NCBI GenBank assembly: GCA_025846845.1
Contig: JAOYTL010000002.1
Span: forward strand, 372,001-436,000
Length of the DNA stretch: 64,000 bases
Direction: 5' to 3'
Source of the DNA: Alloboseaceae bacterium BT-24-1
Lineage (GTDB): Bacteria; Pseudomonadota; Alphaproteobacteria; Rhizobiales; Beijerinckiaceae
The notes beneath the pieces are model-generated. The model was not told the DNA's origin, made no database searches, and saw only the letters and a list, made by a program, of their open reading frames with translations. Shown here in pieces: positions 16,129 to 23,849 of this stretch; the first letter of the stretch is position 1; each line of letters starts with the position of its first letter. Both the position numbers and the translations under genes were made by a program.

Positions 16129-17655
16129 TCACTTCCAGCCCATCTCCCAGAAGCGGACGAGCTCGTCCGGGTAGGCCTTGAAGGTCAGGTCCTTGTTGGC
16201 GACGTAATAGACCGGCAGCGAATAGAGCGGCACGGCATAGGCCTTGTCGGCGATGATCTTCAGCCCGGCCTTGTAGGCCTCCTTGCGCACCGCCGGATCG
16301 ACCGAGTTGTTGCCCTTCTCCAGCAGGTCGCGGACAGCCGCATCGCGGGTGATGTCCTCGCTGCGGAAGGCGAAGTAGTTCGGCGTCGCCGCCGACGTGT
16401 CGTTGACCGAGAACGAGCCCCAGGTCTGGTGGGTCAGCATCGCCTTGTTGGTGGCGATCTGCTCGCGCATCGCGGCGTATTGCAGGAAGCGCAGATTGGT
16501 CTTGATGCCGACGGCCTGGAGATAGCCGATCAGCGCCTCGGTCTGGTTGCGCTCGCGGTAGGCGACGATGTCCATGGTCAGGCTGGGATGGCCAGCTTCG
16601 GCCAGCAGTGCCTTGGCCTTGGCGGGATCGTAGGCGTAGCGCGCCGCGCCCTCGTCGGTGCAGCCGAACTGCGAGGGGAAGCAGATCGTGTTGATGACGC
16701 GCGAGCCGGTGCCGACGATGTTCTTGACCATCGCCTCGCGGTCGATGGCGTGGATGATCGCCTTGCGCACGCGCTCGTCCTTGAGGGCGGGAGCCGGCGT
16801 GCCGTCCTGGATGTTCATCTGCATGAAGACGATGCGCATCGTCTCGCCGGAGACGACCTGCAGCGTCGGCACCGTCTGGAGCTGGTCGGCCTGGTCCTTC
16901 GGCACGTGCATGATCAGGTCGGCGCCGCCCGAGAGCATCTCGGCCATCTGGGTCTGGCGATCCGGGATGAAGCGGATCTCGAACTTGCCGATCTTGGGCT
17001 GCGGCTTCGGCGAATCCTTGAAATAGTCCTTGTTGAGCTCGAGCGCGATCGACTTGCCCGGCACATAGTTCGTGACCTTGTAGGGGCCCGAGCCGACCGG
17101 CTTCTCGTTCTGGCCCTTGGGACCGACCTTCTCGTAATACTCGTTCGGATGGATCACGACCGGGCCGGCGAGATACTCGATCGCGGCCGGGAAGATGTCC
17201 TTGGTTGTCAGCCGGACCTTGTACTTGTCGAGCTTCTCGGCCTTGGCGATCCAGTTGACATTGCCCTGGGTGACGACCTTGTTCTCGGTCTTGGAGATGA
17301 AGTTCAGCGTGTAGACGACGTCGTCGGCATCGAACTCCTCGCCATTATGGAATTTCACGCCCTCGCGCAGCTCGAAGTCGATGGTCTTGTCGTCGACCTG
17401 CTTCCAGCTCTTGGCGAGCTGACCCTTGTACTCGTTGGTGGCGGGATCGCGGTAGATCAGCGTGTCCCAGACATTGGCGCCGATGATCACGCCGATGCGG
17501 ACATTGTTGAAGAACGGATCGACGCTTTCCGGCGCCTGGTCATAGGCGAAGCGGACGGTGTTGGCGGCCTTCTGGGCGAAAGCGGGCGTCGCCAGAGCGG
17601 TCGCAGCCAGAATGGTTGCGGCCAGGGCCGTTGAGGCCTTGTCGAAGAAGCGCAT
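16129..17655 (-). CDS. dppA: Peptide ABC transporter substrate-binding protein (SBP_bac_5)
   Basis: A 508-residue periplasmic binding protein. A Sec signal peptide (ATILAATALATPAFAQ) is followed by the family-5 pattern: VRFAYDQAPESVDPF, NVWDTLIYRDP, LAKSWKQVDDKTIDFELREGVKFHNGEEFDADDV (the ELREGVKFHNG motif), and GSGPYKVTNYVPG. Family members bind di- and oligopeptides, nickel or opine-like solutes. It is first in a minus-strand unit with dppB, dppC and an M20 peptidase, and divergent from the LysR gene, a plausible regulator. Confidence 0.92.
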   Translation of the reverse strand: MRFFDKASTALAATILAATALATPAFAQKAANTVRFAYDQAPESVDPFFNNVRIGVIIGANVWDTLIYRDPATNEYKGQLAKSWKQVDDKTIDFELREGVKFHNGEEFDADDVVYTLNFISKTENKVVTQGNVNWIAKAEKLDKYKVRLTTKDIFPAAIEYLAGPVVIHPNEYYEKVGPKGQNEKPVGSGPYKVTNYVPGKSIALELNKDYFKDSPKPQPKIGKFEIRFIPDRQTQMAEMLSGGADLIMHVPKDQADQLQTVPTLQVVSGETMRIVFMQMNIQDGTPAPALKDERVRKAIIHAIDREAMVKNIVGTGSRVINTICFPSQFGCTDEGAARYAYDPAKAKALLAEAGHPSLTMDIVAYRERNQTEALIGYLQAVGIKTNLRFLQYAAMREQIATNKAMLTHQTWGSFSVNDTSAATPNYFAFRSEDITRDAAVRDLLEKGNNSVDPAVRKEAYKAGLKIIADKAYAVPLYSLPVYYVANKDLTFKAYPDELVRFWEMGWK

Positions 17656-17779
17656 GTTTTCCCCTCACAGCGTTGTCGCTTGTTTCTTTCGGCGGGCAGC
17701 CATGGGCCACCGTCACGCCGGCGACACAAACTCTGCACAGCTTCGTGCTTGCCGCCATAAGAATGAATCGAAAGGATCG

Positions 17780-17794
17780 TTGCCGGGACGGCAA
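17780..17794. promoter_or_regulatory. 15-bp palindrome between dppA and the LysR gene
   Basis: TTGCCG-GGA-CGGCAA is a perfect inverted repeat in the divergent region dppA/lysR. It ends 20 bases before the LysR start chosen at 17815. LysR regulators often bind dyad sites in such gaps and repress their own gene, so this is a candidate operator. Confidence 0.35.
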
Positions 17795-17814
17795 TGGTTG
17801 GCTACTGCACGCCC

Positions 17815-18765
17815 ATGCAGACTCCGGCCTTGCGGTATTTCCTGGCGGTGGTGCGGACCGGCTCGGTCAGCGCCGCGGCGCAGCGCCTGCGCGTCGCCGC
17901 CTCCGCGGTCAGCCGCCAGATCGCCAATCTCGAGAAGGAACTGGACGCCGCGCTGTTCGAGCGGCGCTCGCACGGCATGATCCTGACCCAGGCCGGGCAG
18001 ACGCTCGCGGCCTATGCCCAGCGGCTCGAACTGGAGAGCGAGCAGGTCGTCAGCGAGATCCGCGAACTGCGCGGTGCGAGCAAGGGGCTGATCAGGCTCG
18101 GCGTCACCGAGGGCTTCGCGGTCAGCTTCATCCCCGAGGTGATCTTCGCCTTCCGCCAGCAGCACCCGGATGTCGCCTTCGACGTCAAGGTGATGTCGCC
18201 GCAGGTGGTGACCGAGCATGTCCGCACCGGCACGATCGATCTTGGGCTGACCTTCGTGCTGCAGCAGGAGCGCGGCGTCACCATCAACTGGCAATGCGCG
18301 GCACGGACCTATGCCTTCGTCGCGCCGCACCACCCGCTGGCAGCAAAGGAATCGATCAGGATCGAGGACATCTTCGTCCACCCGGTCGCGGTGCTCGACA
18401 GCGAGGCGACTGTGCGCAAGATCGTCGACATCTATTTCTCGGCGCGGGGGCTGACCGTCGACGCCGTCCTGACCTCGACCAATGTCGCGAGCCTGCGCCA
18501 TTTCTGCAAACTCGGCGGTGCCGTGATGTTCGCGAGCTCGATTTCGTTCGGCGCCTCGATCCGCGACGGCTCGGTGGTGGCGCTGCCGCTCAGGGACGGC
18601 GACCTGCCGCCGCGCAGCCTGCAAATCCAGAGCATGTCCGGCCGGGCGCTGCCCAAGGTGGTGACCAATTTCATGGGGGCGTTGATCGAGGAACTGCAGC
18701 AGGCCGATGTGCTCGCGACGATGGCGACCGAGCGGGCTGCGGTTCCGGAGGTCCGACACGCATGA
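17815..18765 (+). CDS. LysR-family transcriptional regulator
   Basis: A 316-residue regulator. Residues 1-65 form the winged helix (LRYFLAVVRTGSVSAAAQRLRVAASAVSRQIANLEKELDAALFERR), with the typical LysR spacing, followed by the LTQAG linker and a periplasmic-binding-like effector domain. ATG 17815 is preferred over the in-frame ATG 17794 because LysR proteins start a few residues before LRYF and because the earlier codon lies within a palindrome. It is divergent from the peptide transporter, suggesting control of that operon. Its stop overlaps the start of a helicase gene by four bases, which is unusual for this family. Confidence 0.9.
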   Translation: MQTPALRYFLAVVRTGSVSAAAQRLRVAASAVSRQIANLEKELDAALFERRSHGMILTQAGQTLAAYAQRLELESEQVVSEIRELRGASKGLIRLGVTEGFAVSFIPEVIFAFRQQHPDVAFDVKVMSPQVVTEHVRTGTIDLGLTFVLQQERGVTINWQCAARTYAFVAPHHPLAAKESIRIEDIFVHPVAVLDSEATVRKIVDIYFSARGLTVDAVLTSTNVASLRHFCKLGGAVMFASSISFGASIRDGSVVALPLRDGDLPPRSLQIQSMSGRALPKVVTNFMGALIEELQQADVLATMATERAAVPEVRHA

Positions 18766-20207
18766 GCGTTCCGGCGAAGGGCAATGCGCCCGAGATCATG
18801 GTGCCGCATCCGCACCAGCTCGTGGCGCGCGATGCGATCCTGGCGGCGCGGGCGGCGGGCAAGCCGGGTTTCCTGCTCGGCGACCTGACCGGGCTCGGCA
18901 AGACGCTCTCCGCCTGGCTCGCCATCTCGGCGATGCCGGAGCAGGAGGTGCTGGTGATCTGTCCCAAGGGTGCGATCCCGCAATGGCGGCGCACCATCGC
19001 CCATGCCGGACTGCCCCTGAAGAAGCTCACCTTGATGAATTTTGAGCGGACGAAGTCGCTGCTCGCCCCGCCGCCGGCCAGCAGCAAGCGCTCGACCCGG
19101 GCGAAGAACAATGAACTCGCCAAGCATGGCACGCCGAAGCGGGTCTGGCCGCTGGTGGTGATCGATGAAGCCCACCGCATCCGCAATCCCAACTCCCAGC
19201 AGGGGCTGGTCTGCCGGCAGATGGCGGCGGCGGCTGAGTTCACGATCTATATGAGCGCGACCGCCGGCCAGGCGCCGCACGAGCTTTCCTATCTCGCGCG
19301 TTTGCTCAGCGAGGCGACGGGCGCGCCGGGCGGGGATCTCGACGGCTTCCGCGCGCTGATGAAGCGCCTCAAGATGGGCAAGGCCAAGGGGCGCTGGAAG
19401 AACTGGAGCTGGGAGCCGAACGAGAACGATCGCAAGGTGATGGCGGACCTGCTCTATCGCGGCGACAACGCCATCGGGCTCAGGCGCCGGCCGGAGGAGA
19501 TCGCCGGCTGGCCGGAGGTGCAGCGCGAGCTCGCCCCCGTCGCGCTGGATAGCGCCGAGCGCAAGCTCTACGACGCGACCTGGCGTGAGTTCCGGCGCGA
19601 ACTCGGCCTTGCCGGTGGGTCGACCCGCAAGCCGGCAGGCTGGGCCGCCGATCTGCGCTTTCGCCAGAAGGCGAGCCTGCTGCGCACCGCCGGCACGGCG
19701 GAGTTCTGCCAGGATCTGCTCGAGAATGACGAGCAGGTCGCGATCTCCGTCGCTTTTCTGGAGACTGGCGCGATGCTAGCCGAGAAGCTGTCAGGCAAGG
19801 GTTGGCGCGTCGGCTCGATCACCGGCGAGTATTCCGGCGAGGCCAACGAGGCCACACGGATCGCCTTCCAGACCGGCAAGCTCGACGCCGTCGTCTTCAC
19901 CGTGACGGAGTCGATCTCGCTGCATAAGGCCGAAATGCCCGGCGGCGAGCGCGAGCGGGCGCTCGTCGTCCATGACCTGCGCCACAGCGCGATCCAGCTG
20001 CAGCAGATCGAGGGCCGCTGCCATCGCGACGGCCAGCACGCGACGATCTTCTACACCTATGCCGAAGACACTGTGGAGGAGAAGGTCGCCACGACCGTGC
20101 TCGCCCGGATGGCGGCGATGGAAGGCCTTGCCGGTGACGAGACAGCGCTGATCGACGCCATCGCCGGCGAGATCGAGCGGGCGGCGCTGGCGCGCGAGGC
20201 GGCTTAA
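18762..20207 (+). CDS. SNF2-type DEAH helicase / ATPase
   Basis: A 481-residue SF2 helicase of the SNF2 group. Seen directly are Walker A (DLTGLGKT, residues about 42-48), motif Ia (VLVICPKGAIPQWRRTI), DEAH box (VVIDEAHRIRNP, about 132-143), motif III SATAGQAP, a second RecA half with ITGEYSGEAN, and motif VI QIEGRCHRDGQ (about 415-425), where SNF2 proteins have QAxxRxHRIGQ. The start overlaps the LysR stop (ATGA). It has no visible nuclease or specificity domain. It resembles compact helicases of phages and alphaproteobacterial genomes. DNA remodelling or repair is likely; its link with LysR is unexplained. Confidence 0.85.
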   Translation: MSVPAKGNAPEIMVPHPHQLVARDAILAARAAGKPGFLLGDLTGLGKTLSAWLAISAMPEQEVLVICPKGAIPQWRRTIAHAGLPLKKLTLMNFERTKSLLAPPPASSKRSTRAKNNELAKHGTPKRVWPLVVIDEAHRIRNPNSQQGLVCRQMAAAAEFTIYMSATAGQAPHELSYLARLLSEATGAPGGDLDGFRALMKRLKMGKAKGRWKNWSWEPNENDRKVMADLLYRGDNAIGLRRRPEEIAGWPEVQRELAPVALDSAERKLYDATWREFRRELGLAGGSTRKPAGWAADLRFRQKASLLRTAGTAEFCQDLLENDEQVAISVAFLETGAMLAEKLSGKGWRVGSITGEYSGEANEATRIAFQTGKLDAVVFTVTESISLHKAEMPGGERERALVVHDLRHSAIQLQQIEGRCHRDGQHATIFYTYAEDTVEEKVATTVLARMAAMEGLAGDETALIDAIAGEIERAALAREAA

Positions 20208-20226
20208 AACGCCGCCCGCCCTTTCC

Positions 20227-20323
20227 GTCATGGTCGGGCTTGTCCCGACCATCTACGTCTTCGCTCCATTGATCGAGGGCTGTGTTCAAGACGTGGATGC
20301 TCGCCACAAGGGCGAGCATGACG
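20227..20323. repeat. Dispersed palindromic intergenic repeat, copy B
   Basis: Second copy of the element at 1871-1966, same orientation. It keeps both hairpins, ATGGTCGGG/CCCGACCAT (20230-20252) and the GCTCGCC/GGCGAGC pair (20299-20318). The two copies share most positions, with substitutions mostly between the hairpins. It lies just after the helicase stop and before the convergent 60-residue gene, where it could act as a bidirectional terminator-like structure. Confidence 0.8.
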
Positions 20324-20330
20324 GCGAAGC

Positions 20331-20513
20331 TCAATTCGTCTGCGAGCGCGGCGGCTCATCCGGCGCGCGCTCGCCGATACGCTTGGCCTGGTCGACGACA
20401 CTCTCGGTCGCGCCGACTGCCTTGTACCAGAGGTCGCGCGTATAGGCGCCCTGATGAACGATGGCGTCATAGCCGATCGCGATGACCGCGATCACCAGCA
20501 GAATGCGAAACAT
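20331..20513 (-). CDS. Small single-pass membrane protein
   Basis: A 60-residue protein: an N-terminal hydrophobic helix (MFRILLVIAVIAIGYDAIV, residues 1-19), then a charged helix and a basic/acidic tail. The start at 20513 is backed by GGGGGAG seven bases upstream; the longer frame to 20606 would add a Pro/Arg-rich tail. Homologues are annotated as hypothetical in related genomes as far as I recall, and no function is known. It is convergent with the helicase and divergent from the SDR gene. Confidence 0.6.
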   Translation of the reverse strand: MFRILLVIAVIAIGYDAIVHQGAYTRDLWYKAVGATESVVDQAKRIGERAPDEPPRSQTN

Positions 20514-20638
20514 GGGAACTCCCCCGTCCGAATTGGTCCTCGGCAGAGAACGCTCGGGTGGGGGTGGGGTTCCTGCGCGGCGAGGTTGACCGTCGCCGCA
20601 CGTCATTGTCCCCTGTCGCCGGCATGGAGGCGCATTGG

Positions 20639-21400
20639 ATGTTCGACGATCTCAAGGGCAAGCGGGTTCTGGTGACGGGCGCCTCCTCGGGGCTCGGTGC
20701 GCATTTCGCCCGATTGCTTGCGGGCAAGGGCGCGCTGGTCGCGGCCGCGGCGCGGCGGACCGAGCGGCTTCAGGAGCTGGCGCGTGATTGCGAAGGGCTG
20801 CCCGGCCGGGTCGTGCCGCTCGCGCTCGATGTCAGCTCGGTCGCGGCGATCGAGGCGGGCGTCGCCGAGGCCGCCAGGCTGCTCGGCGGGCTCGACGTGC
20901 TCGTCAACAATGCCGGGGTCGGCGAGACGGAAGCTGCGCTCTCGGTGAGCGAGGCGCAATGGGATGCCCAGCTCGACGTCAATCTGAAGGGCTGCTTCTT
21001 CGTCGCCCAGTCAGCGGCGAAGATCATGGCCGAGCAGGACGGCGGCGGAGCGATCGTCAACATCGCCTCGATCCTTGGCGAGCGCGTCGCCGGCAGGGTC
21101 GCACCCTATGCGATCTCCAAGGCCGGGCTGATTCAGATGACCAAGGCGCTGGCGCTGGAATGGGCAAGGCACGCGATCAGGGTCAATGCGCTGGCGCCGG
21201 GCTATGTCGTCACCGACATCAACCGCGAGTTCTTCGCTGGAGAGGCGGGCGAAGCACTGAAGAAGCGCATCCCGATGCGCCGCGCCGGGGAGCTCGACGA
21301 TCTCGACGGGCCGCTCTTGCTGCTCTGCTCCGATGCCGGCCGCTACATGACCGGCGCGGTCGTCGCCGTCGATGGCGGGCATCTGGTCAGCGGGCTGTAG
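20639..21400 (+). CDS. Short-chain dehydrogenase/reductase (SDR), FabG-like
   Basis: A 253-residue classical SDR. The cofactor motif GASSGLGAHFA begins near residue 15, NNAGVGE near 91, the catalytic serine in NIASILGERVAG near 143, and YAISK (Tyr and Lys of the catalytic triad) near 161. The ATG at 20639 has GGAGG nine bases upstream; an in-frame ATG at 20624 is less well placed. It ends with GQ-free VAVDGGHLVSGL. Substrate is unknown; family members reduce oxo-acyl or hydroxy compounds with NAD(P)H. A VOC gene follows after 56 bases. Confidence 0.88.
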   Translation: MFDDLKGKRVLVTGASSGLGAHFARLLAGKGALVAAAARRTERLQELARDCEGLPGRVVPLALDVSSVAAIEAGVAEAARLLGGLDVLVNNAGVGETEAALSVSEAQWDAQLDVNLKGCFFVAQSAAKIMAEQDGGGAIVNIASILGERVAGRVAPYAISKAGLIQMTKALALEWARHAIRVNALAPGYVVTDINREFFAGEAGEALKKRIPMRRAGELDDLDGPLLLLCSDAGRYMTGAVVAVDGGHLVSGL

Positions 21401-21456
21401 CCGGCCGGAACAGCCGGCGCTTCGCCACGTTGGCTTTGCGAAATCAGGAGGACGCC

Positions 21457-21855
21457 ATGCACAAGCCCGAGGGGCACAACGCCGTCTCGCCCTATCTCCT
21501 CGTCGCGGATGCCGAACAGGCGCTCGCCTTTGCCAAGGCGGTGTTCGGCGCCGATCCCAGCTTCATCGCCCGGCGCGAGGATGGCGGGATCATGCATGCC
21601 GAGTTCAGGATCGACGATTCGATCGTGATGCTGGGCGAGACGTCCGGCGGGCCGGAATGCCATGTCCACGTCTATGTCGACGACCCGGACGCCCTGATCG
21701 AGAAGGCGGTGGCGGCCGGCGGTACGCTGGTGCAGGCGCCGTCGGAAAAGGGCGATGGCGACCGCCGCGGCGGGGTGAAGGACCCGACCGGCACGACCTG
21801 GTGGCTGGCGCGCATGGTCGATCCGGACGGGCGGACGCGGACGAACAAGTCCTAG
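21457..21855 (+). CDS. VOC-superfamily (glyoxalase-like) protein
   Basis: A 132-residue protein with the PhnB/YdfO-like VOC pattern: SPYLLVADAEQALAFAKAVFGADP, MHAEFRIDDSIVMLGE, HVHVYVDDPDALIEKAVAAGGT, and DPTGTTWWLA near the end. Strong ribosome site AGGAGG. Such proteins bind metals or small ligands and detoxify or modify them; a specific reaction cannot be named. It may be co-transcribed with the SDR. The downstream PuuE-UraD gene is convergent and the two stops overlap by four bases (21852-21855). Confidence 0.85.
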   Translation: MHKPEGHNAVSPYLLVADAEQALAFAKAVFGADPSFIARREDGGIMHAEFRIDDSIVMLGETSGGPECHVHVYVDDPDALIEKAVAAGGTLVQAPSEKGDGDRRGGVKDPTGTTWWLARMVDPDGRTRTNKS

Positions 21856-23276
21856 CCGGAGGGGAGCAGGTCTTTCAGCCGGATCAGTGCGATCTTCTCG
21901 ACCTCAGCCAGCGCCGTGGCGAATTCCTGTTCCGGCGTGCTCTTCAATCGCGCCTCGAAGGAGGCGAGAATGTCCGCCTTGGTCAGTCCTTTGACCGCGA
22001 GGATGAAGGGGATGCTGAACCGCGTCTTGTAGGCCTCGTTCAGCGCGGTGAAGCGGGCGCGCTCGTCCGAGGTCAGGCGGTCGAGCCCGGCCGAGCCCTG
22101 CTCATTGGCCGATTCCGGCGTCAGCTCACCGGCGGCGGCGATCTTGCCGGCGAGGTCGGGATGGGCGTCGAGCAAGGCCTTCTGCCGCTCGCGCGGTGCC
22201 TTGCGCATCACCGCGACCATCGCTTTGTGTAGCTCTTCGGCCGTGTCGTGCATCGGGGAGAGCCCGGCGGCATGGGTCTCCTGCGCGATCCAGGGCGAGT
22301 GCTCCCAGACCCGGCCATAGACCTCGGTGAACAGCGCCTGCGGCAGGCGCGAGGGCACATAGCCGCCTTCCGGCCGATGCGTCCTGACCCAATGGCGGGC
22401 GATGTCGAGCCGGGTCGCGACCCAGACGCGATCATGGCTCTGGACGTAGTCGAGGAAGCGGGCGAGCGCGGCGGCGCGACCCGGCCGGCCGACGAGGCGG
22501 CAATGCAGGCCGACCGACATCATCTTCGGGGCGGCCTCGCCCTCGGCATAGAGCGTGTCGAACGAGTCCTTGAGATAGGCGAAGAACTGCTCGCCGCTGT
22601 TGAAGCCCTGCGGCGTCGCGAAGCGCATGTCGTTGGCGTCGAGCGTATAGGGCACGGCGAGCTGCGGGCCATGTGGGCCTTTAAGCCAATAGGGCAGTTC
22701 GTCGGCATAGACGTCGGCGGTGTAGAGGAAGCCGCCTTCCTCCATGGTCAGAGGAATGGTGTTCTGGGATGTGCGGCCCTGGTAGCAGCCGAGCGGGCGT
22801 TCGCCAGCGATCTCGCTCTGGATGCGGATCGCCTCGGCGATGTGGGCGCGCTCGGTCTCGGCCGGGAGATCGCGATAGTCGATCCATTTCAGGCCATGGG
22901 TGGCGATCTCCCAGCCGGCCTCCTGCATCGATCCGACGATTTCCGGATAGCGCTGCAGCGCCGAAGCGATGGCGAAGACCGTGACCGGCATGTTGCGCTC
23001 AGTGAACATGCGCCAGAGCCGCCAATAGCCGGCGCGCGAGCCGTATTCGTAGATCGACTCCATGTTCATGTGGCGCTGGCCCGGCCAGGGCGCTGCGCCG
23101 ACGATCTCGGAGAGGAAGGCCTCCGAGGCGGCATCGCCATGCAGGATGTTGTTCTCGCCGCCTTCCTCGTAATTGACCACGAACTGCACGGCGATGCGGG
23201 CCTCACCGGGCCAGTGCGGATGCGGCGGGGTACGGCCATAGCCGACGAGATCGCGCGGATAGGGGGAGGTGTTCAT
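21852..23276 (-). CDS. puuE: Fused allantoinase PuuE and OHCU decarboxylase UraD
   Basis: A 474-residue bifunctional protein. Residues about 1-310 match the PuuE (polysaccharide-deacetylase-like) allantoinase: RDLVGYGRTPPHPHWPGEARIAVQFVVNYEEG, GSRAGYWR, ATHGLKW. The C-terminal about 160 residues match UraD: HPDLAGKIA, LTPESANEQGSAGLD, LNEAYKTRFSIPFILAVKG. PuuE opens allantoin to allantoate; UraD decarboxylates OHCU to S-allantoin. The start at 23276 follows the usual MNxxPYPRDLVGYG opening; longer in-frame starts (23294, 23309) add no conserved residues. With uraH and puuD nearby, the locus covers urate to allantoate. Confidence 0.92.
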   Translation of the reverse strand: MNTSPYPRDLVGYGRTPPHPHWPGEARIAVQFVVNYEEGGENNILHGDAASEAFLSEIVGAAPWPGQRHMNMESIYEYGSRAGYWRLWRMFTERNMPVTVFAIASALQRYPEIVGSMQEAGWEIATHGLKWIDYRDLPAETERAHIAEAIRIQSEIAGERPLGCYQGRTSQNTIPLTMEEGGFLYTADVYADELPYWLKGPHGPQLAVPYTLDANDMRFATPQGFNSGEQFFAYLKDSFDTLYAEGEAAPKMMSVGLHCRLVGRPGRAAALARFLDYVQSHDRVWVATRLDIARHWVRTHRPEGGYVPSRLPQALFTEVYGRVWEHSPWIAQETHAAGLSPMHDTAEELHKAMVAVMRKAPRERQKALLDAHPDLAGKIAAAGELTPESANEQGSAGLDRLTSDERARFTALNEAYKTRFSIPFILAVKGLTKADILASFEARLKSTPEQEFATALAEVEKIALIRLKDLLPSG

Positions 23277-23345
23277 CGATCGACTCAAGTCCATGCGGCG
23301 GTGATTCAAGCGCGGCTCGCAAGCCGTTGGCGACAGAGTCGTTTT

Positions 23346-23699
23346 TCAGCTGCCGCGATAGGTCGAGTAGCTCCAGGGCGTAGCGAGCAGGGGCACGTGA
23401 TAGTGCCCGTCCGGCTCGGCGATGGCGAAGCGGATCGGCACGAGATCGAGGAAGGCGGGCTCGGGCAGTTTCGTGCCGAGATGCCGGAAATAGTCGCCGA
23501 TCGCGAAGGTCAGCTCATAGCTGCCGACCGGCAGCGTACCGGTGAGCAGCGGCGCATCGGTGCGGCCATCGGCATTGGTCACGGTATCGACCACACGCTC
23601 GCGGCTGCCATCCGGCAGCAGCGCATCGAGCGCGATCGCGACACCCGCAGCCGGCTTGCCGCGGACCGTATCGAGCACATGCGTCGACAGACGCCCCAT
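23346..23699 (-). CDS. uraH: 5-hydroxyisourate hydrolase (transthyretin-like)
   Basis: A 117-residue HIU hydrolase. Signature LSTHVLDTVRGKPA at the N-terminus supplies the catalytic His, and the protein ends in YSTYRGS, the strictly conserved YRGS tail of HIUases that separates them from vertebrate transthyretin. It hydrolyses 5-hydroxyisourate to OHCU. It is upstream of the PuuE-UraD fusion on the same strand (69-base gap) and divergent from puuD, so one control region may serve all three. Confidence 0.96.
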   Translation of the reverse strand: MGRLSTHVLDTVRGKPAAGVAIALDALLPDGSRERVVDTVTNADGRTDAPLLTGTLPVGSYELTFAIGDYFRHLGTKLPEPAFLDLVPIRFAIAEPDGHYHVPLLATPWSYSTYRGS

Positions 23700-23849
23700 G
23701 CCTTAAAACCTCTCGTTGAAGCCGCGCCGCGCGGCCGGAATGCCGCTTGCCTTCCAAGGCTGCGAACCTAGTCTTGAAGGCGATGCAAGTTCCATCCCGG
23801 ATTCGGCCCTGTCAATTCGCTCGCCTGCGGCTCTGCCTGGAGCCCGTCC

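Noticed and set aside
17616..18761. N-terminal extension of the helicase frame across the whole LysR gene
   Set aside because: The frame is open by chance; motifs begin after ATG 18762, which overlaps the LysR stop.
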